From: Arachidicoccus soli
Lineage (GTDB): Bacteria > Bacteroidota > Bacteroidia > Chitinophagales > Chitinophagaceae
Assembly (NCBI RefSeq): GCF_003600625.1
Contig: NZ_CP032489.1
Span: 1,178,001 to 1,242,000, forward strand
Direction: 5' to 3'
Length of the DNA: 64,000 nt
Shown piece by piece: positions 62,764 through 64,000 of this stretch; the stretch's first letter is position 1, and each line of letters begins with the position of its first letter. The notes beneath the pieces were generated by a model, which saw only the letters and a list, made by a program, of their open reading frames with translations, did no database searches and was not told the DNA's origin. Both the position numbers and the translations under genes were made by a program.

Positions 62764-64000
62764 TTATTCCACTGTCACTGATTTAGCCAGATTACGTGGC
62801 ATATCTACATTGCAGCCTCTGGCAATCCCTATATGATAGGAGAGTAATTGTAGAGGAATTACATTTAAAATTGGTGCAATTATCTCATCAGTTTCCGGAA
62901 TAGCAATTACTGCATCCGCAATCTTAGGAGTTATTGTATCGCCCTCATTAATGATCGCAATCACTTTCCCTTTGCGTGCTTTTATTTCCTGCATGTTACT
63001 GATAATTTTTTCGTGATAAACATCTTTTGTTGCAACAAAAATTACCGGTAGATTTTCATCTACCAACGCAATTGGGCCGTGTTTCATTTCGGCAGCCGGG
63101 TAACCTTCAGCATGGATATAAGATATTTCTTTTAGTTTTAAAGCGCCTTCTAAAGCAATGGGGAAATTATAGCCCCGGCCAAGGAAAAGTGTATCAGAAG
63201 CGTCTTTTAGCGTTTCAGCCACTGCTTTAATTTCATCATTCATTTGTAAAATTCTTTCAACTTTTTCTGGTACGAAAGAGAGCTCTTCACAAAGATGAAA
63301 AAACCTTTCCTCTGTAATTGTTTTTCTATGATGTGCAATCTTAAAGGCAATCATCATTAAAGCAGCAAGTTGTCCAGTAAATGCTTTCGTGCTAGCTACC
63401 CCAATTTCGGGGCCTGCATGTGTATAGGCTCCCGTTTGAGAGATGCGTGAAATAGAGGAACCAACCACATTTACAATACCCATTATAATGGCTCCTTGTT
63501 CCTTGGCTTTTTCAATTGCAACAATAGTATCCGCCGTTTCGCCACTTTGTGAAATAGCAACTATCATATCACCTTTATGGACGATGGGGTTGCGGTAGCG
63601 GAACTCGGAGGCATATTCTACTTCGACAGGAATTCGACAAGTCTCCTCAATAATATATTCTGCAATTAAGCCCGCATGCCAGCTGGTGCCACAAGCAATA
63701 ATAATAATACGTGGTGCATTTGAAATTTCATCTAAATAATCTTCGATGCCACTGATATTGATACTCCCTTTTTCCGCATTTAACCGACCGCGTAAACAAT
63801 CATAAATTGTTTTAGGCTGTTCAAATATTTCTTTCAACATGAAATGGTCATAACCACCTTTTTCAATTGTGTCTAATTCGATGTCAAGTTTAGTAATAAA
63901 AGGCGTTTGTTTCTCGTTACCTAGATTTTTCAGAATAAGTTCGTCAGGTTTTACAATCGCAATCTCATAATCATTTACGTATACAACCTCCTTGGTATAT
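62764..64000 (-). CDS. glmS: glutamine-fructose-6-phosphate aminotransferase (isomerizing), 5' end beyond the right edge
   Basis: The frame is open through base 64000, so the gene continues out of the window; the methionine at 63840 is internal (the in-frame residues upstream, ...DTIEKGGYDHFMLKEIFEQP, match the linker of GlmS). Present: most of the isomerase half with two SIS domains (IIIACGTSWHAGLIAEYIIEE, VAISQSGETADTIVAIEKAKEQGA, VGSSISRISQTGAYTHAGPEIGVASTKAFTGQLAAL, GRGYNFPIALEGALKLKEISYIHAEGYPAAEMKHGPIALVDE) and the C-terminal RNLAKSVTVE. The glutaminase half lies outside. Makes glucosamine-6-phosphate for peptidoglycan and lipid A. Confidence 0.98.
   Translation of the reverse strand, partial: YTKEVVYVNDYEIAIVKPDELILKNLGNEKQTPFITKLDIELDTIEKGGYDHFMLKEIFEQPKTIYDCLRGRLNAEKGSINISGIEDYLDEISNAPRIIIIACGTSWHAGLIAEYIIEETCRIPVEVEYASEFRYRNPIVHKGDMIVAISQSGETADTIVAIEKAKEQGAIIMGIVNVVGSSISRISQTGAYTHAGPEIGVASTKAFTGQLAALMMIAFKIAHHRKTITEERFFHLCEELSFVPEKVERILQMNDEIKAVAETLKDASDTLFLGRGYNFPIALEGALKLKEISYIHAEGYPAAEMKHGPIALVDENLPVIFVATKDVYHEKIISNMQEIKARKGKVIAIINEGDTITPKIADAVIAIPETDEIIAPILNVIPLQLLSYHIGIARGCNVDMPRNLAKSVTVE

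Noticed and set aside
1-64000. tRNA, rRNA, CRISPR, transposon or prophage features
   Set aside because: No TTCGAATCC-type tRNA arms in the gaps, no direct-repeat arrays, no transposase or integrase ORFs, no paired terminal repeats were seen.

Overview
The window looks like a chromosomal segment of a low-GC member of the Bacteroidota, most likely family Chitinophagaceae. Support comes from a SusC/SusD pair with a DUF3823 lipoprotein, several large TonB-dependent receptors, DUF4954 and TIGR02757 proteins, a bifunctional HisB and HisIE, and repeated TAnnTTTG-type -7 promoter elements, which are the phylum's signature. The genus cannot be fixed from sequence alone. I see no tRNA, rRNA, CRISPR array, transposase, integrase or phage gene.

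Layout, left to right. (1) 1-14540: the 3' part of an aldose 1-epimerase, then a polysaccharide/glycoconjugate utilization locus on the + strand: SusC, SusD, DUF3823 lipoprotein, a DUF4964/DUF5127/DUF4965 glutaminase-like protein, a GH127-type beta-L-arabinofuranosidase and a GH2 enzyme, closed by a clear terminator. (2) 14640-19270: a 1-Cys peroxiredoxin (-), an Oar-like TonB receptor (+) and a small conserved protein. (3) 19315-26509: a ten-gene + strand cluster that reads as a nitrosative-stress / low-oxygen module: Rrf2 Fe-S regulator, an unusual cbb3-like haem-copper subunit I, a CcoO-CcoP-like dihaem cytochrome c, two small membrane proteins, group III truncated haemoglobin, a four-helix membrane protein, Ric di-iron repair protein, DUF488 and a hemerythrin-domain protein. 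This is the most interesting region. (4) 26600-35490: histidine biosynthesis in two blocks, hisF-hisIE (with tlpA and aspS after it) and hisGDCB. The second block is preceded by a His-codon leader peptide, a terminator and a pairing-competent antiterminator, that is, a translational attenuator. hisH and hisA are absent from the window.

(5) 35500-49960, mostly - strand housekeeping: dnaK; SDR / SAM-hydroxide adenosyltransferase-like / lpxB; lysA with an Mla-type ABC ATPase; a PorT-type barrel; GNAT (+); phoH / DUF4878 lipoprotein / pepE; a GH63-like glucosidase with an SDR. (6) 49960-52545: a gene-poor stretch carrying a TlpA-like thioredoxin and an NTF2-like secreted protein. (7) 52547-64000: tolC and a MacA-like adaptor (-), TIGR02757 (+), a TonB receptor (-), OsmC (+), glycosylasparaginase (-), DUF4954 (-) and glmS running off the right edge (-).

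Functionally, region 1 imports and trims an arabinose-containing plant glycan or glycoprotein. Region 3 plausibly senses NO with Rrf2 and answers with NO/O2 reduction or binding plus repair of damaged iron centres. Region 4 couples histidine supply to charging of tRNA-His. All functional statements rest on motif recognition from the sequence and remembered family knowledge; no database search was possible.
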